A DNA stretch of 64,000 bases from G963677915 sp963677915 (GTDB taxonomy: Bacteria; Bacillota; Clostridia; Lachnospirales; Vallitaleaceae). The notes under the pieces were generated by a model. That model was given only the letters and a program-made list of their open reading frames with translations, was not told the origin of the DNA and searched no databases. The translations under genes and the position numbers were made by a program. Location: NCBI GenBank assembly GCA_963677915.2, contig CAXXGE010000007.1, positions 62,001 to 126,000 of the forward strand, written 5' to 3'. Numbering within the stretch: position 1 is the first letter of the stretch; every line of letters begins with the position of its first letter. Shown in pieces: positions 56,216 to 64,000 of this stretch.

Positions 56216-57235
56216 CTATACATCACCCAGTTTCAAATTGGGAATGGCGTTAAGGCTCATGTCTTTTATTTTTCCTTTGATCAGGTCATAGTAGCCTGCA
56301 GCACCAATCATTGCCGCATTGTCTGTACAAAGGATGGGGCTCGGGTATTGCAGCTCGAAACCATTCTCGATGCAGGCTTCTCCCATCATTTTCCTCAGAT
56401 GGGAATTGGCAGCGACACCGCCGGCCAGGGCGACATTGGCTATTCCCAGCTCCTTGGCAGCCGCTATGGTTTTGCTGACAATGACTTCGATGACCGCTTC
56501 CTGGAATGAAGCCGCCACGTCGGCAGGTACTATTTTCTCGCCTTTCATTTCAGAAACATTCAAATAGTTGAGTACGGCCGACTTTATTCCGCTGAAGCTG
56601 AAGTCATAGCTGCCGTCCTCAAGGTACACCCTGGGAAAGGCAATCGCCTCAGGATTCCCTTCCTTGGCTAATGCGTCAATTTTAGGTCCACCGGGGTAAC
56701 CGAGACCTATGCTTCTTGCTACCTTGTCATAGGCTTCACCGATGGCATCGTCTCTGGTTTTTCCGATTATTTCATACTCACCGTAATCCTTGACATGCAC
56801 CAGATGCGTATGGCCTCCGGAAACAACCATGCAAAGGAACGGTGGTTCAAAGGCAGAATTTTCTATATAGTTGGCACTGATATGCCCTTCGATATGGTGC
56901 ACGCCAATCAATGGTTTGCCAAGCGCATAAGCAATCGCTTTTGCTTCAGCCAGCCCGACTAGAAGCGCGCCGACAAGTCCAGGGCCATAAGTAACGGCCA
57001 CAGCATCAATATCCCCGAATCCAACACCGGCTCCCTCAAGGGCCTCTTTCACGACAGGACCCATTTTCTCAACATGCTTTCTTGAAGCTATTTCTGGTAC
57101 GACGCCTCCGAATTTCGCATGCAGGTCGATCTGTGATGAAATTATGTTTGACAGGACCTCCCTGCCGTTTCTGACAACTGCTGCAGATGTTTCATCGCAG
57201 GATGTCTCAATCGCCAATATGGTTGTGTCTTTCAT
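56216..57235 (-). CDS. tsaD: tRNA N6-adenosine threonylcarbamoyltransferase TsaD
   Basis: Transfers threonylcarbamoyl to A37 of tRNAs reading ANN codons, with TsaB and TsaE. The 339-aa ASKHA protein has the start TILAIETSCDETSAAVV, the metal motif HHIEGHISANYI and the nucleotide site SGGHTHLVH. ATG at 57235 begins the conserved segment and has GGAAGGA upstream; a longer frame starts 8 codons earlier. Followed upstream by rnz with which it may be co-transcribed. tsaB and tsaE lie 3.5 kb away. Confidence 0.96.
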   Translation of the reverse strand: MKDTTILAIETSCDETSAAVVRNGREVLSNIISSQIDLHAKFGGVVPEIASRKHVEKMGPVVKEALEGAGVGFGDIDAVAVTYGPGLVGALLVGLAEAKAIAYALGKPLIGVHHIEGHISANYIENSAFEPPFLCMVVSGGHTHLVHVKDYGEYEIIGKTRDDAIGEAYDKVARSIGLGYPGGPKIDALAKEGNPEAIAFPRVYLEDGSYDFSFSGIKSAVLNYLNVSEMKGEKIVPADVAASFQEAVIEVIVSKTIAAAKELGIANVALAGGVAANSHLRKMMGEACIENGFELQYPSPILCTDNAAMIGAAGYYDLIKGKIKDMSLNAIPNLKLGDV

Positions 57236-57255
57236 ACTAAAATCCTTCCGGCATG

Positions 57256-58167
57256 TCAATCGTCTTCAAACTTGAAGCTGGCCGTTTTCCTGTCGACGCC
57301 TGGGACAGTATTCGCGAATATCTTTCTTATCTTGTCCATATATTCATTGGGTTTGACAAGGGCAGGACTGTAATGGGTCAGCCACAGCTCCCGGACTTTC
57401 GCCTCTTTGGCAAGTTTTGCGGCCTCAGCCATCGTCATATGCTTGTAGTCCCTGGCTTTGCTTAGGTCTTCTTCCTCTCCGTACATGCCTTCGCAGACGA
57501 AAAGGTCTGCCTCTGCCACATTATCGGCTATGGACTGAACCGGTCTGGTATCAGTACAATAGCTTACCTTGATACCTTTTCTATCCGGCCCCAGTACCAT
57601 ATCAGGAGAATAGGTAATGCCATCTTGTGTGATTATATCACCTTTCTGGAGACGGTTCCAAAGCTTCATGGGGATGTCCGCTGCTTTTGCACGCTCCACA
57701 TCGAATTTGCCCTGACGGGGAATATCAATCGTATAGCCATAACAGACAACCTTGTGATTCACCCTGAAAGCCTTGATATGATAGCCGTTGATCTCCAGAT
57801 TTTCCACCGGTTCCCTCAATTCAACGAATTTCAATTCATAGGGCAGCTCAGGTGCAATGACGCGCAATCCGGACACCACTCGTTCAAGGCCTCTCGGCCC
57901 TATCAGCGTTACAGGTTCTTTACGGTCCGAGTTGCCGATAGTGAGCAGCAGTCCCGGCAACCCACTGACATGATCGCCATGGTAATGGGTGAAACAGATT
58001 ATGTCGATAGCTTTAAAGCTCCATCCCTGCTGTTTAATGCTGATCTGAGTCCCCTCGCCACAATCAATAAGAAGATTGCTGCCATTGAAGCGGGTCATCA
58101 GCGCAGTAAGCCAGCGATATGGAAGCGGCATCATGCCGCCCGTCCCCAACAAACAGACATCCAACAT
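57256..58167 (-). CDS. rnz: Ribonuclease Z
   Basis: Metallo-beta-lactamase endonuclease that cuts 3' trailers of tRNA precursors lacking CCA. The 303-aa protein has the zinc motif FTHYHGDHVSGLPG (about residues 59-72) and later ligands in SYCTDTRPV and LTHYSPALV. None of the tRNAs in this window encode CCA, which fits a need for RNase Z. Confidence 0.95.
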   Translation of the reverse strand: MLDVCLLGTGGMMPLPYRWLTALMTRFNGSNLLIDCGEGTQISIKQQGWSFKAIDIICFTHYHGDHVSGLPGLLLTIGNSDRKEPVTLIGPRGLERVVSGLRVIAPELPYELKFVELREPVENLEINGYHIKAFRVNHKVVCYGYTIDIPRQGKFDVERAKAADIPMKLWNRLQKGDIITQDGITYSPDMVLGPDRKGIKVSYCTDTRPVQSIADNVAEADLFVCEGMYGEEEDLSKARDYKHMTMAEAAKLAKEAKVRELWLTHYSPALVKPNEYMDKIRKIFANTVPGVDRKTASFKFEDD

Positions 58168-58190
58168 GTCATTACCTCATTTCGAAAGAA

Positions 58191-58215
58191 GGGCTATCTA
58201 GATAGATAGCCCATT
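58191..58215 (-). terminator. Terminator after transketolase
   Basis: GGGCTATCT / AGATAGCCC stem with a 4-base loop, then TTCTTTCG on the minus strand. Confidence 0.7.
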
Positions 58216-58239
58216 AATACTACTATTATCAATTTAGTG

Positions 58240-60234
58240 TTACTTGTTCATCAGCTTTCTGGCTGTATCCACGACTGAGTCTGCAGTAATACCATATTTC
58301 TCGAATACTACCGAGAACGGTCCGGATGCACCATAAGTGTCAATACCGATTGCAACGCCATCAAGGCCGACATAACGGTACCAGCTCATTGTGGAACCGG
58401 CTTCGATTGATACACGCTTACGGCATGCGGCAGGCAGAACACTTTCCTTGTATTCATCCGATTGTCCATCGAAGAGTTCCATGGAAGGCATGCTGACTAC
58501 CCTTGCATCGACGCCTTCTTTTCTGAGCGTATCTGCTGCATCCATTACGCAGGAAACTTCCGATCCGCTGGCCATCAGGATGATGTCCGGTACGGATTTC
58601 TCGGAATCAGACAGGATATATGCACCTTTCAAGGCTTCCATGCCTGTGTTGGCGTAGCTTGGAAGATTCTGTCTTGTAAGTACGAGAGCCGTCGGCGTCT
58701 CCTTGCTTGTAATTGCATAGTACCAGCCTGCAGCTGTTTCCTTGCCGTCAGCAGGACGGAATGTCACAAAATTAGGCATGCTTCTCAACATGCTAAGTTG
58801 TTCGATTGGCTGGTGGGTAGGTCCGTCTTCACCAACACCAATACTGTCATGTGTAAGGACGTAAGTAACAGGCTGCTTCATAAGAGCTGCCAGTCTCATC
58901 ATCGGTTTCATGTAGTCACTGAATACGAAAAATGTGGCAACGAAGGTCTTGTGTGCACCATAAAGGCTGATACCGTTGGCGATGCCGGACATCGCGAGTT
59001 CCCTGACACCAAAATGAAGGTTCATGCCAGAGTAATCGTCCTTGGAAAAGTCGCCTTTTCCATTCATATATGTTTTCGTCGATGGCGCAAGGTCAGCCGC
59101 TCCGCCGAACATATTCGGAACTGCTTTGCACAGTTTCTGAATAGTCGCACTGGAAAGATTCCTTGTTGCAGCCGGCTTGTCGTCAAAGGAAAGTAGGTCG
59201 TCCAAATCGAGTTTCGACGCTTCTACAGAACCTTTCAACCAGCTTGCCAGTTCAGCTGCCAGTTCAGGATTTTCCTGTTTGTAAGCTTCATATTGCTCGG
59301 TCCAGCTGTCATAGTTTGCTATGTTCTTGCTGACAGCTTCATTGTAACGTGCATAGACTTCGTCAGGCACTTCAAACGGTTCCTCGCATGGCCACTCAAG
59401 GTTCTCCTTGGTTGCCGCAAGATGGTCGGTACCGAGTGGTTCACCGTGAGCAGATGCCTTGCCTTGTTTGCCCGGGCATCCAAAGCCGATAAGCGTGCTG
59501 ACGATGATCAGTGTTGGCTGTTCTATGTTGGCTTTTGCGGTCTCAATGGCTTTTCCTATTGCCACTGTATCATTGCCGTCAGCTACTTCAAGCACCTGCC
59601 AGCCATAAGCCTTGAAACGAGCTTCGACGTCTTCTGTGAAAGCAATGTCAGTGCTGCCTTCAATGGTGATGTTGTTTGAGTCATAAAGAGCGATCACCTT
59701 GCCAAGTTTCAATGTACCCGCAAGAGAGGCTGCCTCAGAAGTGATACCTTCCATCAAACATCCATCGCCTACAATTGTATAGATGTTATGGTCGATTGGT
59801 TTGAATTTTTCAGTGCTGAATTTTGCTGCCAGGTTCGCCTCAGCCATCGCCATACCGATTGCTGCAGTGAAGCCCGCTCCCAAAGGACCGGTGGTTGCTT
59901 CTACGCCAGTCGTGTGTCCATGCTCAGGATGGCCTGGAGTAAGGCTGTCCCATTGACGGAACTGCGACAGGTCTTCCGTTGTCAATCCATATCCAAACAG
60001 ATGCAGCAGGGAGTATACCAGTGTTGAACCGTGTCCTGCTGAAAGAATGAATCTGTCGCGGTTGATCCAGTTCGGATCTTTTGGATTGTGATTCATGTGG
60101 TTTGCCCATAGCTCAAACGCCATTGGCGCTGCGCCCATTGGCAGACCCGGGTGTCCTGAGTTGGCAGCTTGTACTGCCTCCGCTGAGAGTACCCTGATTG
60201 CATTGATGGCCAGATTGTCGATTTTTTGTTGCAT
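58240..60234 (-). CDS. tkt: Transketolase
   Basis: Thiamine-diphosphate enzyme of the pentose phosphate pathway, 664 aa, full length. The N-terminal domain has HGSTLVYSLLHL and the ThDP motif GDGCLMEGITSEAASLAGTL..NN near residue 155; the pyrimidine domain (GVRELAMSGIANG, THDSIGVGEDGPTHQPIEQL) and the C-terminal domain are complete. A single chain, unlike the split transketolases of many Clostridia and Archaea. Monocistronic. Confidence 0.97.
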   Translation of the reverse strand: MQQKIDNLAINAIRVLSAEAVQAANSGHPGLPMGAAPMAFELWANHMNHNPKDPNWINRDRFILSAGHGSTLVYSLLHLFGYGLTTEDLSQFRQWDSLTPGHPEHGHTTGVEATTGPLGAGFTAAIGMAMAEANLAAKFSTEKFKPIDHNIYTIVGDGCLMEGITSEAASLAGTLKLGKVIALYDSNNITIEGSTDIAFTEDVEARFKAYGWQVLEVADGNDTVAIGKAIETAKANIEQPTLIIVSTLIGFGCPGKQGKASAHGEPLGTDHLAATKENLEWPCEEPFEVPDEVYARYNEAVSKNIANYDSWTEQYEAYKQENPELAAELASWLKGSVEASKLDLDDLLSFDDKPAATRNLSSATIQKLCKAVPNMFGGAADLAPSTKTYMNGKGDFSKDDYSGMNLHFGVRELAMSGIANGISLYGAHKTFVATFFVFSDYMKPMMRLAALMKQPVTYVLTHDSIGVGEDGPTHQPIEQLSMLRSMPNFVTFRPADGKETAAGWYYAITSKETPTALVLTRQNLPSYANTGMEALKGAYILSDSEKSVPDIILMASGSEVSCVMDAADTLRKEGVDARVVSMPSMELFDGQSDEYKESVLPAACRKRVSIEAGSTMSWYRYVGLDGVAIGIDTYGASGPFSVVFEKYGITADSVVDTARKLMNK

Positions 60235-60315
60235 ATGAACCTCCTAGTACATACATAGTTGATGTACCCTATCTTTTCAATGGTATTGTATCACAAAACT
60301 GGCATTTTACAAGTT

Positions 60316-60753
60316 TTATTTCATATCTTTCCACATGATGAGCGCCGCTTCTCTGGGTTTGCTGTAGTATCCAGGCCTTTCCCCTGCGCTCTCAAATCCC
60401 AATTTCTCGTAAAGCGCAATCGCTGCTGTGTTGGACGCTCTGACTTCCAGTGTGAAATGCTCCAGCTTCAAGGCCCTTCCTGTTTCAAGCAGCTCTGCAA
60501 CCAATGCCTTGCCAACACCCTCCCCCCTGAAATCCGGATGGACCGCGATATTGGTAATATGGCCCTCGTCCACTATCGACCAAAAGCCGCCATAACCTAT
60601 AACGCGCCCTTTTTCAACAGCTACGAGGTAATGACGGCCTTCATCTTCAATTTCTGCTGCGAAAGAAGCACGGGACCAGGGATCGACAAACGAAAGTGTT
60701 TCCACAGCCATGATTTCATCGATATCGGTCATTTGCGCTTTTCTTATCATCAT
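60316..60753 (-). CDS. rimI: [Ribosomal protein S18]-alanine N-acetyltransferase RimI
   Basis: GNAT acetyltransferase of 145 aa. The acetyl-CoA loop is VHPDFRGEGVGKALVAELL; the C-terminus has YEKLGFESAGERPGYYSKPREAALIM, typical of RimI. Overlaps the tsaB stop (ATGA), giving the common tsaE-tsaB-rimI order. Its substrate S18 is inferred from family and neighbours. Confidence 0.9.
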   Translation of the reverse strand: MMIRKAQMTDIDEIMAVETLSFVDPWSRASFAAEIEDEGRHYLVAVEKGRVIGYGGFWSIVDEGHITNIAVHPDFRGEGVGKALVAELLETGRALKLEHFTLEVRASNTAAIALYEKLGFESAGERPGYYSKPREAALIMWKDMK

Positions 60754-61448
60754 CCTTTCCCCGCCTTCTCCCTTTCAGCCTGGGATGGCCTTAGATAATC
60801 CGGGGTATGGGTAAGCCAGTCTTCCGTTTCTCCATCTTCCATCTTCGACAACGCCAGCTTCCCAAGATTGCCGGCACGTGGATACTGCTGGCTTATATCC
60901 GCAAAGACCACGTCTCTTCCCGAAAAATGCTCCTTGAAGAACGCCGCTCCCGCTGCCAGACCGTCGCCAACGAGTACAAGGGTTCCTTCCACATCGGAGA
61001 GCCCCTCAGCGGTCTCATCATAGGAAAGCAGTTCTTTCTCAGTCAGTGGCTCGACTTTGTCTCCAGTCACCCTGTAGGTGCAGGTGAAGACATGTTTTCT
61101 TCTTGCGTCAAGCATGGCGCAAACCGTTGCTTCCATGCCGCAAAAAGCGGAGGCCAGTGTTTCGAGTGTGGAAACTGAAATAATGGGTTTTTCGATAACC
61201 TGGGCAAGACCTTTTGCTGTGGCCGCGCCGATTCTAAGACCGGTATAGGAGCCTGGTCCGCCGGAAACCGCAATACCGTCAATACTGTCCAGCGATATCT
61301 CTGCAAAGTCCATCATTTTTTCAATGAGTGGCATCAAAGTCTGCGAATGGGTCCTTTTTCCGTTCAGTGTCATCTCAGCCAGTACCCCTGTTTCATCTAT
61401 GAGAGCTACGGATGCCGTATTTGTTGCACTTTCAATTGCCAATATCAT
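60750..61448 (-). CDS. tsaB: tRNA threonylcarbamoyladenosine synthesis protein TsaB
   Basis: Dimerisation partner of TsaD in t6A synthesis, 232 aa. Begins MILAIESATNTASVAL and has GGPGSYTGLRIGAATAKGLA near residues 65-84. A short family-specific C-terminal domain is present. Five bases from tsaE and overlapping rimI. Confidence 0.95.
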   Translation of the reverse strand: MILAIESATNTASVALIDETGVLAEMTLNGKRTHSQTLMPLIEKMMDFAEISLDSIDGIAVSGGPGSYTGLRIGAATAKGLAQVIEKPIISVSTLETLASAFCGMEATVCAMLDARRKHVFTCTYRVTGDKVEPLTEKELLSYDETAEGLSDVEGTLVLVGDGLAAGAAFFKEHFSGRDVVFADISQQYPRAGNLGKLALSKMEDGETEDWLTHTPDYLRPSQAEREKAGKG

Positions 61449-61452
61449 AGGT

Positions 61453-61884
61453 TCACCTTATTTCTATCAGTCTGTAATCCAGGCCTTTTGACAGGTCTTT
61501 CTTTATAGTAATCCAAACAGCATCTTCCGGCACCAGGTCTTCAATGAAATTCGCCCATTCCACAAAAGACACGCCCTCACCATAGAAATACTCCTCATAA
61601 CCGATTTCTTCAAGCTCTTCTTCATCACCGATTCTATAGACATCGAAATGATAAAAAGGCAGGCGTCCCGAGTCGTACACATTGATAATGGTAAACGTCG
61701 GGCTTGTCACAGGCTCATCAATACCCAGTCCTGCAGCGAATCCCTTGGTGAAAAGCGTCTTTCCAACGCCCAGATCTCCGACCAGGCAGAAGACAGCACC
61801 TCGTTCCGCCTGGTTTCCAAGCGCTTTCCCTATATTGTATGTTTCCTCCGGCGCATAGCTTACATATCTTCCTGTCATCTTCAC
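61453..61884 (-). CDS. tsaE: tRNA threonylcarbamoyladenosine synthesis ATPase TsaE
   Basis: Small P-loop ATPase needed for t6A synthesis, 143 aa. Walker A is VGDLGVGKTLFTKGFA (about residues 36-51); the SPTFTIINVY and YHFDVYRI motifs follow. Overlaps the upstream YcxB-like gene by 4 bases. Confidence 0.95.
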   Translation of the reverse strand: MKMTGRYVSYAPEETYNIGKALGNQAERGAVFCLVGDLGVGKTLFTKGFAAGLGIDEPVTSPTFTIINVYDSGRLPFYHFDVYRIGDEEELEEIGYEEYFYGEGVSFVEWANFIEDLVPEDAVWITIKKDLSKGLDYRLIEIR

Positions 61885-62363
61885 TGCCTCATATCCTCAA
61901 GTGCATTCAGGAATGCCACCTGGTCTTCAAGTGAGGCGAAGCTGTTTTTTGGTATGAGGAAGGCCTGCATCTTGTCCACATAAAGAAGGATCATTCTCGT
62001 TGTTTCAGAAACCTTGAGCAGTTGTTCCCATTTCAGCATCTGCGAAGACTCATGCTGGTTGATGTGGATGCCTTCTTTTTCGACTGTGAAGATCGTTTCG
62101 CTCTTGAAAACAGGATTGTGCTTCATCAGGGACTTGCTTCGAACGAAAAATGAGAGTACTGGCTGCACAAGGAATGAGAATGCAAGTACAGCTAGCAGAA
62201 GACCGATTACCAGGTCTTTGCCAATGACGATAGGTGCTGCAATCAGTGATATGACACCAAGAGCGCCTGTCATCTTGCCGCTTACTCTTGAATAGTTATG
62301 GTACAGGAAAAAATAGAATAGATCCTTCTCTGTCACTTTCACCGTGACGGTCTGTTCGTTCAT
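61881..62363 (-). CDS. YcxB-like membrane protein, unknown function
   Basis: A 160-aa protein with two adjacent membrane helices (about residues 31-70, GALGVISLIAAPIVIGKDLV..LAVLAFSFLVQPVL) and a C-terminal beta-rich domain with WEQLLKVSETTRMILLYVDKMQAFLIPKNSF, the YcxB-family pattern. Function is unknown. First gene of the tsaE-tsaB-rimI unit; the start follows an AGCGATGA-like site with AGGTTTAGCG, so the ribosome site is GGAGGTT. Confidence 0.8.
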   Translation of the reverse strand: MNEQTVTVKVTEKDLFYFFLYHNYSRVSGKMTGALGVISLIAAPIVIGKDLVIGLLLAVLAFSFLVQPVLSFFVRSKSLMKHNPVFKSETIFTVEKEGIHINQHESSQMLKWEQLLKVSETTRMILLYVDKMQAFLIPKNSFASLEDQVAFLNALEDMRQ

Positions 62364-62392
62364 CGCTAAACCTCCGCGTTGTTATCCGGTTA

Positions 62393-64000
62393 TTACATGC
62401 GCATTGTCAGTGAAATGCGCTTCTTCTTCTCATCGACGGAAAGCACTTTCACGTCTACAACATCACCTACGGAAACCACTTCCAAGGGATGTTTTACATA
62501 CCTGTCTGCCAGCTGGGAAATATGGACAAGTCCATCCTGATGCACCCCGATATCTACGAAAGCGCCAAAGTCAATGACGTTTCTGACAGTGCCTTTCAAG
62601 ACCATGCCTTCCTCCAGGTCTTTCATTTCGAGGATGTCGTTTCTCAGAATCGGTTTCGGCATATCGTCCCTTGGGTCCCTCCCCGGTTTCTCAAGTTCCT
62701 TGACGATATCCTTCAGTGTGGGCAGTCCGACCTCGAGTTTTGCCGCCAGCTCCCCAAAATCTATCTTGTAACCTTCCTTCTGGTTCATCCTTTTGCTGAC
62801 TTCCTCGGCATAGCTGTAGCTTTCAGGATGTATGCCTGTATTGTCAAGAGGCTCTACGCCGCCTGGAATCCTCAGGAATCCGGCACACTGCTCATAGGCT
62901 TTCGGACCGAGTTTTGCAACCTTTAGCAATTCCCTTCGGCTTTTAAACCGGCCGTTTTCTTCCCTGTAAGCAACGATATTTTTCGAGATTGTCCCTGAGA
63001 TGCCTGCAATATAGGACAGCAGAGAGGGCGAAGCCGTGTTAAGATCTACACCGACACTGTTGACACAGTCTTCCACAACACCCGCCAAAGTCTCGTCCAG
63101 CCGTTTTTGGTTCATGTCATGCTGGTACTGGCCGACGCCTATCGACTTGGGATCGATTTTGACAAGTTCCGCCAGCGGGTCCTGCAGCCTTCTTCCAATG
63201 GAGACGGCGCTTCTCAGGGCTACATCATACTCCGGGAATTCCTCCGTCCCGAGTTTGGAAGCGGAATAGACAGATGCACCTGCCTCATTGACAATGATAT
63301 AAGCGACAGCTTTGTCAACTTTCTTCAGCATTTCTGACACAAAGCTTTCCGTTTCTCTGGAAGCCGTACCATTTCCAATGGCTATGACATCTATGTCGAA
63401 TTTCTTGATCATGCCCATCAGAGTCTTTTCCGATTCTGCAATTTTGCTTTTCGGTGGCGTTGGATAAATGACCCCGGTATCAAGAACTTTGCCCGTCGCA
63501 TCGATGGCCGCAACCTTGCATCCTGTCCTGAATCCGGGATCGAGCGCCAGTACCCTGTGACCCGAAATCGGCGGCTGCATCAGAAGCTGCACCAGGTTTT
63601 TCCCGAACACTTCTATGGCGCCTTCCTCCGCTTTCTCCGTCAGTAAATTTCTGACCTCCCTTTCAATCGAAGGGGCAATAAGCCTGTTATAGGCATCATC
63701 AATGACCGTCTTCATAAGCTCAAAGAAAGCTGCATCGTTCGTCTTGATGATTTTTCTGTGGAGATATCTGGTAATTTCTTCTACCGGCGACTCGATTTTT
63801 ACACCGAGCAGTTTCTCCTTCTCTCCCCGGTTAATCGCCAATACCTTATAGCCCTGGATTTTGCCCACAGGCTCACTGAAATCGTAGTAGATCTCGTAGA
63901 CGGATTCTGCTTCGGCATCTTTCGCCTTGACTGTGATACTGCCTTTTTTCACGGTCAGTTCACGAATTCTCGTGCGGTAGTCCGCCTCGTCTGCAATCTG
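62393..64000 (-). CDS. tex: Tex-family RNA-binding transcription accessory protein (5' part beyond the window)
   Basis: Nucleic-acid-binding protein related to Spt6; in Bordetella it affects toxin expression, its general role is unclear. The 3' two-thirds are visible (536 codons). The order is: the end of the N-terminal domain (ADYRTRIRELTVKKG), a YqgF/RNase H-like domain (VLALDPGFRTGCKVAAIDATGK), helix-hairpin-helix repeats (NTASPSLLSYIAGISGTISK and LLKVAKLGPKAYEQCAGFLR) and a C-terminal S1 domain (GMVLKGTVRNVIDFGAFVDI). The frame is open through the right edge. Confidence 0.95.
   Translation of the reverse strand, partial: QIADEADYRTRIRELTVKKGSITVKAKDAEAESVYEIYYDFSEPVGKIQGYKVLAINRGEKEKLLGVKIESPVEEITRYLHRKIIKTNDAAFFELMKTVIDDAYNRLIAPSIEREVRNLLTEKAEEGAIEVFGKNLVQLLMQPPISGHRVLALDPGFRTGCKVAAIDATGKVLDTGVIYPTPPKSKIAESEKTLMGMIKKFDIDVIAIGNGTASRETESFVSEMLKKVDKAVAYIIVNEAGASVYSASKLGTEEFPEYDVALRSAVSIGRRLQDPLAELVKIDPKSIGVGQYQHDMNQKRLDETLAGVVEDCVNSVGVDLNTASPSLLSYIAGISGTISKNIVAYREENGRFKSRRELLKVAKLGPKAYEQCAGFLRIPGGVEPLDNTGIHPESYSYAEEVSKRMNQKEGYKIDFGELAAKLEVGLPTLKDIVKELEKPGRDPRDDMPKPILRNDILEMKDLEEGMVLKGTVRNVIDFGAFVDIGVHQDGLVHISQLADRYVKHPLEVVSVGDVVDVKVLSVDEKKKRISLTMRM

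Overview
The window looks like chromosomal DNA of an anaerobic, low-to-medium G+C Firmicute (class Clostridia or close to it). The basis is gene content, not a database match: T-box leaders for Cys, Leu and Val, a class III (oxygen-sensitive) ribonucleotide reductase, SigH, Mini-RNase III, a PyrD/PyrK-type dihydroorotate dehydrogenase and the Firmicute gene orders cysE-cysS-mrnC-(..)-rlmB-sigH and rho-rpmE-(YqhQ)-prmC-prfA. SigH and a SpoVB-type flippase suggest a sporulating ancestry. I cannot name a genus.

Layout. 0-5.3 kb: a divergent LysR regulator, leuCD and a trkA-trkH potassium uptake operon. 5.3-8.4 kb: nrdDG on the minus strand behind a cobalamin riboswitch. 8.4-15.6 kb: a FAH-family enzyme, a shortened Usp, tRNA-Thr, and the Cys T-box operon cysE-cysS-mrnC-spoVB/murJ-like-rlmB-sigH. 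15.56-17.94 kb: an IS1634-type insertion sequence between two identical 213-bp direct repeats. 17.8-20.6 kb: a TPR membrane protein, a 48-aa protein and folC. 20.7-27.4 kb: htrA, a Lys-rich miniprotein, leuA (Leu T-box) and valS (Val T-box, with a small membrane protein in front). 27.5-32 kb: a PLP aminotransferase and a murL-murD-deoC operon. 32-41.2 kb: the pyrimidine operon pyrC-pyrF-carA-carB-pyrK-pyrD-pyrE behind an elaborate attenuator. 41.2-47.5 kb: rho-rpmE-yqhQ-prmC-prfA and mgtE. 47.5-54.7 kb: a stable-RNA block with an rRNA operon in the unusual order 16S-5S-tRNA(Ile)-tRNA(Ala)-23S, eight tRNAs downstream and two tRNA-Ser upstream. 54.8-64 kb: ispD, ferritin, tsaD, RNase Z, transketolase, rimI-tsaB-tsaE, a YcxB-like protein and a truncated tex.

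How the parts work together. Leucine synthesis is split over two loci (leuCD by a LysR dyad, leuA by a Leu T-box). Translation supply is under T-box control (cysS, valS). The pyrimidine operon appears to combine a PyrR-like RNA element, a 24-codon leader ORF and an intrinsic terminator. tsaB, tsaD and tsaE give the t6A tRNA modification. MrnC is notable because the 23S gene here carries a helix-25 insertion with a long duplex.

Most interesting items: (1) four hairpin elements in the tRNA cluster, each joined to a copy of the 5' end of the neighbouring tRNA, with compensatory stem changes; (2) the pyr leader; (3) the translationally coupled MurL/MurD pair, pointing to the L-Glu addition/epimerisation route to D-Glu in peptidoglycan; (4) the IS1634-type element whose very long target duplication spared both flanking genes; (5) the 23S intervening sequence; (6) the 5S gene lying between 16S and 23S.
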